From the NCBI GenBank assembly GCA_015832175.1, contig WJXW01000015.1, forward strand, positions 558,001 to 622,000: a stretch of 64,000 nt of DNA, in the 5' to 3' direction. Of the stretch, positions 43,124 to 52,622 are shown in pieces (the first letter of the stretch is position 1; each line of letters begins with the position of its first letter). Source of the stretch: Paraphaeosphaeria minitans. Taxonomy: Eukaryota; Ascomycota; Dothideomycetes; Pleosporales; Didymosphaeriaceae. The notes under the pieces were generated by a model. It was given only the letters and a program-made list of their open reading frames with translations. It was not told where the DNA came from and did not search any database. A program made the translations under genes and the position numbers.

Positions 43124-44100
43124 GTTTTATTAGTAATCGAGCTAAACAGATAGTGGCTAATATAACATACCTCGTCCTTCGTGCCTACGGCTCCCTTCGA
43201 GCCGTCATTCTCTACAGCAGGTAGAGTAGTCTATAACTGTGAGCAGGTCTCTAGAAGATTATTCGTCCTACACACCATATTATCATAGTGAGTGGGATCC
43301 TCGATGGTGGATCCGGAATCGCTCATCCTTCAAGATTGTGAAAGTGGGCGAAATGGACGAAGTGGATAAAGTGTGGGCGAAGTGGACGAAGAGAATCAGA
43401 TAGCATGCTCGAGGTATAAGCTCCTTTTATATCCTCCCCTTGCCCCTCTGCGGATTGAGCTCGTAAGCTTGATCGTTTAACGCCCAGTCTTTGTGGCGTG
43501 CTTCCTTTCCATGCATACCCCCTGTGCCTCCCTGACAGGCCAAGCTAATTGGGAAGGCGTGGTGCCACCGCCGGCGTAACGAGGTTGCAGGCAGCCGAAT
43601 TGAACCCACAGCGTCTCCTCTATTAGCTCACCTTTTAAAGCGTCAAGCCTAGCGGTACAGGTCATAGGCATGCACGATCGAAGCCACTCCTGTCTGTCTC
43701 GGTATCAAAGGACTCACCGCGCTTATAAGATAGACAGTGTCATGGTACTTGTGACACTGGGCTGAGGCGAATCGGAATACGGACTCATCCCACACAATCG
43801 GGCCCCTCAGGACAATAAGGGTAGGGTGTCCTGCTGGGTGACGCGGTCAAGGCATAGAGATAAATCGATTTTCTGTCTTGTGCCGCTTGTGTGCAGCCGG
43901 ACGAGTAGGGCATCTTGGGTCACAGCGCCGATGCATCGCCACGAGCTCATTCACGCAGCGTCTCCATGATTAGCCTCTCAGGGTGGACCCAGCTCCGCTA
44001 GCACGGTATAGAGCCGAGTCCGAAGCAGTCACCCGAATGGGGCCATAGTATAAGCTCCTCTCTAGTTGCATTAAAACAGGGGAAAGTTGTTTACTTCAGT
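43124..44100. other. No gene recognised
   Basis: It includes a short direct repeat of gggcgaa(a/g)tggacgaagtgga near 43346-43390 and two overlapping 60-codon minus-strand frames without motifs. Confidence 0.35.
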
Positions 44101-44448
44101 ATGACTAATAGCCTCCTTATTCTTTCCATTGTTTGCTTTGCCGTTGGGCTATTACTTAGCGCCTTAATCACGTACCGGGATTGTCGAGCTCTCAGACAGA
44201 GACAACGCTACGCAAGCTTTTGGTGGCAGGTTACTCTAGTGGCTTTTAATCTTGCTCAAGATGCTCTGCTCGCGTGCAGCACGGGCCGACGCACTCTCTA
44301 CGACCCTAAGCCCTCTCCCCGTCTCAGCGCTTTGCTACGTAAGCTCGATACACTTGCGGGTAGACAAGACCTCCGGCAACGATTATCTTTGACGGGATTC
44401 TGTAATGTTCGCAAACACCCTTGCCGTCGCCTGCAAAGAAGCCGATAA
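44101..44448 (+). CDS. Small single-pass membrane protein, hypothetical
   Basis: ATG at 44101 opens 115 codons. Residues about 4-23 are strongly hydrophobic (LLILSIVCFAVGLLLSALI) and are followed by basic residues (RDCRALRQRQR), as in a signal anchor with its basic tail in the cytosol. A second, weaker hydrophobic patch (FWWQVTLVAFNLAQDALLAC) follows. The rest is basic and Arg/Leu-rich. No family recognised. The ORF is isolated and could be a chance frame. Confidence 0.35.
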   Translation: MTNSLLILSIVCFAVGLLLSALITYRDCRALRQRQRYASFWWQVTLVAFNLAQDALLACSTGRRTLYDPKPSPRLSALLRKLDTLAGRQDLRQRLSLTGFCNVRKHPCRRLQRSR

Positions 44449-46440
44449 GTTTCGTTTCCACATTAGGAGGTGCACCCTAGGTTATCATGCTGGCGAGGCT
44501 GCACTGTTCTACCTATTCGCGGAGCTTGCATAGGCACGAGGCTTCAGTCTCACTAAATTTAAGATTGACCACTCTGATACGACCTGGGGATGGGAGAAGA
44601 AGAGCAGATGGTCTGGGATAGAATTAAGGTGCTGCAGAAAACCGCACTCTACCTGTATGGATTTATATAGAATGCAACGATTCCTGATTTGATGGATCAA
44701 TGTCTCCGCTGAGGGGGTGTCACATACCAAATCAAGCTCGCGACTGCAGAGGGGAAAAAGACAAGTAAGCAGCTCAGAAAATATATTGCACAACGCTACC
44801 TATATGTCTCCCTCAAACGTGAATAGTGGATCCAGTCACTCGTCCATTTAGTACCGCTTGACCGCCGTGCGCCCTCGATATATATCTCCGCATAGCGACC
44901 TAGGGATCCTGTACCTGACGCCAGCGGGGTCCTGTTGAGGCCCTGATGCTAATTATTGACGCCTAAGAATAGAGAAGAGACCAAAATGGGCCTATGCCGC
45001 CGAAGCGCTGTCGTTGATGATTGGAGGAAGGCTAGACAGGGGCTTCGTGCTTTACCCGTACCTACTCATCGCCAAGCTGTCAGCCTCTGGTCAGCGACTG
45101 AGTGGGGATGATAGCATTCATCAGCAGTAAGCATTGGTATCATCATTTGCGAGGCGGACACTTTAGCACTGAAGACGAGTTTGTTAGCAGCCCTGCCACT
45201 AGTCAGCGTTGGAAACGGCACTTGCGTGTGGTAAGCAGCATCGTCACTCCTAAGGTGGCATATTCGCCTCGGAAGAGGAACTCGCTAGCATCAACATCAA
45301 CACCAGCAACCTCGGCACAGCGTTTCAGCGTTTCAACGTAGAGCGTGATGTTTCCGAACCGTACACGTCATCAGCCGTAGCATCAGCAACACCTGTTACC
45401 ATGGGCATCACAGCGTATCACGAGAAGCTCCCGCAGCTACGGATTGGCTAAGCGCACAAGCACCTCACCACACGCTTATGGAATGCAGATGCTGCTTCGC
45501 GCGTCATCACCTCCCAGTGGGCAGTGGATAACCATGTGCACTCAATGTGGCTGTCTGCAAGTTGGCGTGCAACCGCTCACGAACAAAGTGCTTACTGCGG
45601 GAGTGTTGCCCACTTGGCCCGTTCCTCGACAACCAGCATTGGCCACCAACGGTAGCTGTAAGTTACCGCGCCGCAGCACTTGAACGCTTTAGTTATGCTG
45701 GCCAATCAGCGAGGCAATCGCTCAGATGTGCTCTCTCATCGCAGAGGTGCCAGCGGGTGCGATCGCTATGGTCTTCAATATCACCGTCAGAGCAACGCCT
45801 AGCTGCTTCCACTTTCCAAGTCATCCATAGCCAAGTATGCAGACAACATGCAATGCCATTATGGTGACTTGCTGCATCGTGATGCAGGTGCGACTGACTT
45901 AGCATTCCGACATGCGGCTCTACATCAGCTACAGCGCAGCTATTGCCCTGTCGGATGAAGAGCGACCTACAGTATCGCAGCGTTCGATTCGGTGCTGAGC
46001 ATCCTTCTACGCTGACGGGTATAAGCAACTTGGCGATTGTTGGAGCGCCAAGGGAAGTCCGAGGGAGCAGAATCGACGAGCAGGCAGTTGCTGGTGCGGC
46101 AAGAGAAGGTGCTCGGTGCTGAGCATGCAAGCACCTTTACAAGCGTGGACTGGCCCGCCCACTACCTTGCGGATCGTACCGTGCCCTCCTTAGAAATGAT
46201 CACCGACTAGATTCATGCAGCCTCAGCATGAAAGGATCAAGGCTCTGGGCATAAACTTGAGTCTGGGCTGTTGAGGTCATGAAATCCATATAGCCCAAGC
46301 CGAATATCCCCGCCCAGCTTAAGATCAACAAATCTGATCTTCAGCCATGCCTCTCCTATTCAAACCTGCTACCGCTGCCTTGCTGCGCCAGTACATCGAT
46401 GCCTCAACGAGTGGACCTGAGCCAGATCTCCTAGGGGCTA
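44449..46440. other. Gene-poor stretch, possibly old mobile DNA
   Basis: Many short overlapping ORFs (45102-45341, 45444-45683, 46130-45693), none with motifs or splice structure. Composition is unremarkable. It could hold a decayed transposon, but I cannot name one. Confidence 0.3.
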
Positions 46441-46590
46441 TTAGGAACCGCGAACAGTAGTACCCTCATTGGCGAGACTAACGTGGGTACTGGACGTGGT
46501 GGAGGGCTGGGAGGCAGCTGAATTACCCCGGCTTTCTGAATTGTTGGTGTTCTGTTGGCCTGTATTGGTGTGCCCTCGAGGGTCGGACAT
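46441..46590 (-). CDS. Short Asn/Ser/Gln-rich protein (family member 2)
   Basis: 49 codons from the ATG at 46590: MSDPRGHTNTGQQNTNNS then ESRGNSAASQPSTTSST and a short tail. It shares composition, length class and strand with the ORFs at 26497, 47526 and 48462. About 0.4 kb upstream lies one copy of the duplicated block at 46999-47130. It is too short to score on its own; the family context is the support. Confidence 0.35.
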   Translation of the reverse strand: MSDPRGHTNTGQQNTNNSESRGNSAASQPSTTSSTHVSLANEGTTVRGS

Positions 46591-46998
46591 AATGGCTCAA
46601 CACTTATCGCTGAAAAGTCAGCCTGTGTTCATGGAGAGCAGACGTTGCTCGAAGTTGCATGGCTCACGTGACGTACAGTAAATGAAGCGAGAATGAGGTG
46701 TTCGGAGCGTATTAACAAACTATGCCGAAGTGTCGAGGGTATCGGAGGTACTCAGGGTGTTTAAGGTGTGCAATGAGAATTTGTAAAGCAAGAGGAGGTG
46801 CGATGACTTCGAGACATTGAAGAATTGGCGATTGACTGCGATCTTTATGCCAACGGCTACGACCCTTCTCGTGATCGATGCTCCCCTAAGGGTCCATGCC
46901 CGGTTACTGCACTCCGCCATGTGATCAGACGTTCTCCACCTGCACGTTTCTGCATTGTCGGACGCAATGACAACAGATACAGCAATTACTTGGCATTT

Positions 46999-47130
46999 GT
47001 GAAGAGGCTTGCATGCGGGTCACAAGGTTGGGACCCATAAGGATCGAAGCGCTGTGAGGCGTATGGACTAGCAGTACTTCCCTCTGGCCAAGGCCCAATG
47101 CACAGCCATCCTTTTCTACCTGGTATCATC
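46999..47130 (+). repeat. Duplicated 130-bp block, copy a
   Basis: Starts gtgaagaggcttgca and matches 48053-48185 through gggttgggaccc-type, atggactagcagt and gcacagc.atcc blocks with about one difference in four bases. It lies upstream of the short ORF at 46441-46590. Confidence 0.75.
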
Positions 47131-47525
47131 TTAAAGACTAGGCATGTCATGGACCGGGATAGCACTCATCACGACATGCAATACACCGTTCGCTTGTGGT
47201 CTCGTCACCGCGAGCCTGTATGGTCTTACGCTTCGATCTCAAGAAATCACTCGTCTGAATTCAAATCAACGGAGGGCGGGTGCGAATAACGTAAATTCAA
47301 TAAGGTATAACGAAAATTCAGTGAGAGTGACGACTACGTTGGCAGTCTGAGAGAGAATAGTACGATAAACCGACGTCTGTATGCTAGATCCCACGGGCCT
47401 GTATGGATGATGTAGCGTTCTCACCGCCGACCTAAACATACCCATCTGTAACAGCGAGCAGATTTCCCGATGTACCTAATTGGTGATATTAACACTAAAT
47501 CTGTTACGAGAATCACTGTAGCCCG

Positions 47526-47774
47526 TTATCCGGACCCCTTGGGCCTCTTTTCCTCTACCATGAATTCTGCGAGCGGGTTCCCGTTCACGCCAAACTTCCA
47601 ATGGTCACTCATGAGTGCTGAAGCGGGGGCCAAATTACCATTCTGGGAGCCGTTCTGCGCTTGGCCATTCTGGGTGACTCCAGCATTGGGGTTGGAGTTC
47701 AGGTCCTGCTGCTCAGAGTGTGGAGTGCTTGTCGACGTGTTCAGACTCTGAGGGTGATTGTTGGAGGTAGACAT
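47526..47774 (-). CDS. Short Asn/Ser/Gln-rich protein (family member 3)
   Basis: 82 codons from the ATG at 47774. The start MSTSNNHPQSLNTSTSTPHS is close to member 1. A Gln/Asn-Gly run follows (TQNGQAQNGSQNGN), then a less repetitive tail with WKFGVNGNPLAEFM. The tail suggests a real, folded or binding segment. Minus strand; the duplicated block copy b lies 0.28 kb upstream. No signal peptide or membrane segment. Confidence 0.45.
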   Translation of the reverse strand: MSTSNNHPQSLNTSTSTPHSEQQDLNSNPNAGVTQNGQAQNGSQNGNLAPASALMSDHWKFGVNGNPLAEFMVEEKRPKGSG

Positions 47775-48052
47775 TGTTGCTAGATCTTGACGTAGTGGGA
47801 GCTTCTGAGAAGCTCTACAATAAAAGCGTTGCACGCGTGGTAGATGTGATGTACTGGTTCGTTTGTAAAACTGCTAACCGTGGTGGAGAAAAGAGATGTG
47901 ACTCGATGGAAGGCTCTGATACCTTTGAGAAGGGTGAGCTAATTCATATTCATTCCTGCAGCCCAGGTTTCCGACTGGCCCCCAGAGTGTTCGACCTCCC
48001 TGCTGCTGCATTGCTGAACAATATGCAAGGATAAAGCATCCACCCTACAGGT

Positions 48053-48185
48053 GTGAAGAGGCTTGCAGGCGGATCACAGGGTTGGGACCCACCAGGATAG
48101 AACTACGATGGAGTGCATGGACTAGCAGTGCACCCCGCTGGCAATTGCCGATTGCACAGCAATCCCTGTAAACAGGTATCGGCAA
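48053..48185 (+). repeat. Duplicated 130-bp block, copy b
   Basis: Matches copy a at 46999-47130. It lies upstream of the ORF at 47526-47774, mirroring the position of copy a relative to the ORF at 46441-46590, so a module of about 1.1 kb seems to have been duplicated. Confidence 0.75.
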
Positions 48186-48461
48186 GCTTTACAAATGAAG
48201 CATCTGATAGTCCGGATGGAGCATGAATAGTGTTACTGCGTGCAACCCACTTTTCGCTTAGAGTCCAGTCACGGTAGTCCGGTATCCCACACTACAATCT
48301 CGAGGGATAAATTCCTCATTCAGTAAGGACGTGTGCAAAGAATGGAGATTATCTAGGAACGACAGACCATCTAGTGAGGTTAGGGATTATATTGAATGTA
48401 AAACCATACCACTATCGAATCTTTGCCAGCGTGTATCCGACCCTCTAGTTGATGAAATGAA

Positions 48462-48656
48462 TTATAAACCCAGCGCTCGCTTCTCACTGTCAGCCAACCG
48501 AGGCTGCACAGAAAGTGCAGAAGTATATGGTTGCGATCGCGGAGCAGCGGAAGCGCTGCCTTGAGATTGACCGTTCCTATCCTCAACTCCGTTGACGATT
48601 CGTAGCGTATTGCCCTGCTGGCTCGAGGAAGCATCGGAGGCAGAGTTGGTAGGCAT
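48462..48656 (-). CDS. Short Ser/Asn/Gln-rich protein (family member 4)
   Basis: 64 codons from the ATG at 48656: MPTNSASDASSSQQGNTLRI, then GQSQGSASAA, and a tail that is more ordinary in composition. Same strand and composition class as the other three. It is weaker because the tail is not shared. Confidence 0.35.
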   Translation of the reverse strand: MPTNSASDASSSQQGNTLRIVNGVEDRNGQSQGSASAAPRSQPYTSALSVQPRLADSEKRALGL

Positions 48657-49562
48657 TTTGAAAAGATAGGTCTGCTCCCAATCGGTCAGCCCTTTCGTAT
48701 CGGTTATTGAACAGGGTAGCGTGGGCAGTATTGGTGCAGCCTTGCGGAAGCAGATGGGAATCCTTTACCGAAGATTTGAGTTCAGTCGAGCTGTAATGGT
48801 AGCTATGGAAAACGAAATCGATACTGTATACGTGCAACGGACATTGCTCGCTTATATGCAGAGGTTTCGCAAGGGCTTGCAGACGACACGTACAATGTCA
48901 CTATTCGGTCTATCAACTCTGCCTGACGTATTGTCTGCACAATCTAATGCATTGTTGCAGATGGTGTGAATTCACTCCTGTCGCGTGAAGCTAGGTTGAG
49001 TCAAGTCACGAGCTTCGCTCTCGATGCTCCATTCGGCTCTTCTAAATCCGGGATAGGATGGTGTCAATATTGGAGTGGGGGACGGCGCGTTACCATAGAT
49101 GCATATACATGACTGCATCCTGGCAAAAGGCAGTGCGGAGATTGTCTCAAAGATAGTAAGAATACGAGGGCGCCTGCGGTGTCTCACGCTAAGGCATCAG
49201 GGATGAGTTGACATGGCGGCAGAAGGTCCAGCATTGGTGCGGCGTACAAAGCAAATTATAGTTGACGCGTAGGCAGGCAAATCCATCACGCTGTCGATCA
49301 GTAAAATCCATCGTTCTTGCCGTGTTCTCCGCTCGAAGGCTGTGATACGTCTGCAAGCCTCTTCACCCATGCCCGCGTTTTGACGGCAGCCATGCTGCAA
49401 GTTCATAAGGTGCTACAAATTCCCCTAGAAAACGTAAGCGTAACTCCCGCGAAGTTGGAACGTTGGTGATGGGTAAGAGGTGCCCAAAGCAAGCCTCCGC
49501 GATATCAACCGAGAGCAAAGCATAGTCTAGGTGTGGCCCCACAACTTGCGGCTGTGAGAGGT
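48657..49562. other. No gene recognised apart from the repeat fragment
   Basis: A plus-strand frame (48721-48969) has no motif. The only feature is the partial inverted block at 49330-49366. Confidence 0.3.
49330..49366 (-). repeat. Partial inverted third copy of the 130-bp block
   Basis: Read on the minus strand it gives gtgaagaggcttgcagacgtatcacag, matching the first 27 or so bases of copies a and b, after which it diverges. Confidence 0.5.
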
Positions 49563-50618
49563 TTAATTAGTGACAGTGAATCGAGTACATTGGATGACTG
49601 ACATCAATGCAGATTTCCTTCCATGAACCGAGGGAAGATTCAATGGCAGCAAGAAGGGAGGACGCTCTGTGTCACTCGCGATAACGAAAATCGTTCTCGT
49701 CGTCCCATCTCCTAGTACAAGGAGTGGCGGAGTGTCGCTCTGTCGAAGTATGATGGCTGCAAAGTTCTCAGCTGATTCCGTCCATGTCGAAAGACCCTCG
49801 GTGCAGTTTTCCAGATTCAGTTCTAGAATGTGTAGCGGGCCGGGAAGTAATGCGTAGAATAGTCCACGGATTAAATGGACTGAAAGGGGGATTTCTTCGA
49901 TCAGAGGCAGAAGAAGCTGCGACACCTGGGTGCGATTTAGGTAAGCTACGAGTTCATGCGGAAGGCGGAAGTCCGAGCAACATGCAAGATCTAAGTAGTG
50001 CTGAAAAGCTGGATCGTCTGCGTAGTTATGGCATCCGCGCTCATGCATTTGGCCTAGCATGGTACGCTCTGACGCCTGATCGTTTGTTGCGGGTTCGAAC
50101 CCGCTCGCTTCAAAGGCTTCAAGAAAGAAGTGTGGGTATGATAGCTCACTAAGTTCGCCTTCTACTGGGTCGCGGTCATCCATCTGCTCTGCAGCGTGCA
50201 TCGGTGCCTCGGGTGATGAACTAGGAAACGTTGCGATCGGGATCGTATTCCCATGCCTAAGAAAACTTGCCTCATCACCAAGGAACTGTGGACCTCTAAA
50301 GCTCGAGGAAGCCGCCTTCTCGCTCACGGTTGCAGAATAGGGGGCGAAATCAGGCAAGTCTTGGCCTTGGTTCGACGGCCGAATGCGTTTTGCGGCTCGG
50401 TTAGTACTTCTACGTTCAAGTGACCCACGGTGGCTGCTCGCATTTTCATTTACATGGCGGAAAACAGTGTTCGACTGCACCTGGGCTGCAGCAGTGCCCT
50501 GCCGATCCAGGATTTTCTGTTTGGTGGCGGTTTTCAATAGATCCAGCGCATCCAGTAGAGTTACAAGATTCGTGAGTTCAGGGTCTTCACCTCCAGTTAG
50601 CCAGTTGTCAACGAAACG
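49563..50618 (-). CDS. Unrecognised protein, large terminal exon
   Basis: An exon opens after a TTAG acceptor at 50619 and stays open for about 350 codons to 49563. It begins RFVDNWLTGGEDPELTNLVT and LLDALDLLKTATKQKILDRQ, a helical segment that recalls the C-terminal half of fungal regulators. It then becomes Ser-rich and disordered, then helical (LPHELVAYLNRTQVSQLLLP), and ends in a strand-rich part (ILRQSDTPPLLVLGDG). The first exon was not found; the start is therefore open. No known family. Codon structure is clean, so I think it is a real gene. Confidence 0.5.
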   Translation of the reverse strand, partial: RFVDNWLTGGEDPELTNLVTLLDALDLLKTATKQKILDRQGTAAAQVQSNTVFRHVNENASSHRGSLERRSTNRAAKRIRPSNQGQDLPDFAPYSATVSEKAASSSFRGPQFLGDEASFLRHGNTIPIATFPSSSPEAPMHAAEQMDDRDPVEGELSELSYPHFFLEAFEASGFEPATNDQASERTMLGQMHERGCHNYADDPAFQHYLDLACCSDFRLPHELVAYLNRTQVSQLLLPLIEEIPLSVHLIRGLFYALLPGPLHILELNLENCTEGLSTWTESAENFAAIILRQSDTPPLLVLGDGTTRTIFVIASDTERPPFLLPLNLPSVHGRKSALMSVIQCTRFTVTN

Positions 50619-51294
50619 CTAACGCAGTTAGCGTATTCAAACCCTGCCAATGGGTGCCTGGCAATACCTTGATCAAGTACAGGGCTGAGGATAGCATTGT
50701 TTCCTACTGTACCGTGGCAGTTTGTCCAGTAGAGAAAGTAGACTGGGAAATTCCTGAAGATAAGACTTATATGAACAACTTACGGGGAATGTGTGGAACG
50801 ATTGTCGGATGAGTTATGTTTCTATTCTTGTGGGAGATGAGAGAGTGCATTTCGGGCGATGGGCTAGCGTGGGCAGCACGAGAACAGTTTATTCTCGTGC
50901 TGACTACGCTAATCCGTGCCGCAGCCGGATGGCTGATGACATAACGATCCTGACCTGTAAGAATTGTCATCACTTACATCCTGTAAGCTTCTGGGAGAGC
51001 TTACAGCTGCTAATAGCATACTGAACATCCTAGTCATAGCTCACTCGGCCCTATATGGACTGCAATCTGTTAGACGCCGGTTGGCTTGGTGTTTGGGAAG
51101 GAGAGTTAGACCGATATGGCAGTAGGCTAAGGAGTGAAGTTAGAGAAGCCAGCATGTCCAGTCTGCCTATGCATGTATATTGCTCAGAAGGGGCAATTTG
51201 CTCTCGCGTCACGGTGGGAAATATTACAGACAATGACTACGGCGGAGCTACCTCCTATAAGGCACTGATTACATTACATGAGTCTCTCGACATG
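50619..51294. other. Upstream region of the 49.6-kb gene
   Basis: It should contain the missing 5' exon of the gene ending at 49563, but no open frame with a matching donor was convincing. Confidence 0.3.
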
Positions 51295-52622
51295 TCACGC
51301 ACTACATGTCAAAGGCCGCGAGGTACTGAGCCTCGTGCCTACATCGGGGAGGCCTTGCGCGCTCCATCGCGATCGCAGTTCGCCGTACCAACGATCGTCG
51401 TGGAAGACCCACGATGTTGCCTCACTGCAGGGCGCATGGCAATGCAAGTATCTGAATCCTTGTGCATTTCGTAGCCGCCGCTCCATCGCACCATCGCAAG
51501 CAGCGCTCGAACTGGAGAAACGAATGTTCCAAAACATATGCGCGAACGGAGCACCGGTGCCGAAGCTGCATCTGCCAAACGATTCTGGGGGCCTGACGGG
51601 GTACATCCATATTGGCCAGATGCCTTGGGCTTCATGGAATTTGCGGATGTGCTCTTCCGTGGCTTCAGCTGGTAATCCAATATCTTGCAACACCGCGGAG
51701 CTTGACTCATCCCCAAAGTTGGCACTGCTTTTCTGACCCCATGAGCGTCCTTTCTGCGTGCCTGAGGGTGGCGATCATCATGCCGAAACAAATATTCCAT
51801 AACAGGCAAGATCTCGACACGCCGCTTGTAGGCTAATCTCGAGTCATACCAGACGGACCGCGCATGTCGCGAGAAACTGTTGCCCTTCAGTGATTGGAGA
51901 ACGGATGCACGGCCTGTCGTCGGTGTGAAACGGCCGGTAATCGCGAGGCCCGAGGACGAGTCGAACATGATGACTTCCACAAAGTCCGTCGATAAGTCCA
52001 GCATCGACAGGGGTGGCCCCGAAGGACCTCGCTCTATTTGCTGCATCATGCATCTTGCCCCAGAGATGGAAAATATGGGCGAATACATAACCTCCACGTA
52101 CCCACCTGCCGGGATCAGCGCTATCTCCAACAACGTCGTTAGCCCCAGACTATGCAGCGCCCCAGCACTTCCCCACAACAAGTCCGCGGTATCTTTGTCA
52201 TCGCTTCTTGCCATCACGTACTGTCCATTACTTAGGATCACCTCCATCGATAATACTGTGCAGTCAAAGGTGCCAAACATGAAAGACGAGGACTCCGTCG
52301 TCGTTGCGGCAAATGCATCCGCGACAGATATTGTCTTAGAACCAGCGACGACTGCTGGAACGAATCCGCACTCCAAAGTCGCTTGTACGAGCGTTCCCAT
52401 GGTTACATTGGGCTCGACCCAAGCGGTGGAAGTATCGAAGTCAAGTTGTACTATCTTATCGAAGCCTGGGACATCACTAGGAGCATTGAAAGCCGCCCTT
52501 TGGGCGCGGAAGCTGCTGCTTGGGCGAATTTGGCCTGTTTCTTCTATGGTTCTGCGTAGCGCGGCCACAGCGCTTCGATGCTGCTCCCACGGCTTGGGAT
52601 CGTATTCGAAAACTGTTAGCAT
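51295..52622 (-). pseudogene. FAD-linked oxidoreductase, Delta(24)-sterol-reductase-like, frame broken
   Basis: From the ATG at 52622 the frame shows the FAD-binding half: IVQLDFDTSTAWVEPNVTMG, TLVQATLECGFVPAVV, ESSSFMFGTFDCTVLSMEVI and SAGALHSLGLTTLLEIALIP. These match the DHCR24/DIMINUTO-like group (flavin-dependent reduction of a sterol side chain or similar). The usual Gly-rich ITVGG segment is degraded (TISVADAFAATT). At about 51.72-51.78 kb the frame changes; the C-terminal half continues in 51693-51295 with QDIGLPAEATEEHIRKFHEA and SWVFHDDRWYGELRS. About 40 residues expected between EYLFRHD and QDIG seem to be missing, and I see no good intron. The N-terminal membrane anchor of the family is also absent. 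Probably a pseudogene. Confidence 0.65.

Noticed and set aside
44940..46140. Decayed transposon
   Set aside because: It was suspected from gene-poor sequence and broken ORFs, but no transposase motif, terminal repeat or second copy was found in the window.
50040..50110. tRNA-like gggttcgaaccc box
   Set aside because: It resembles a T-arm but has no matching acceptor or anticodon arms, and it lies within a minus-strand coding exon.
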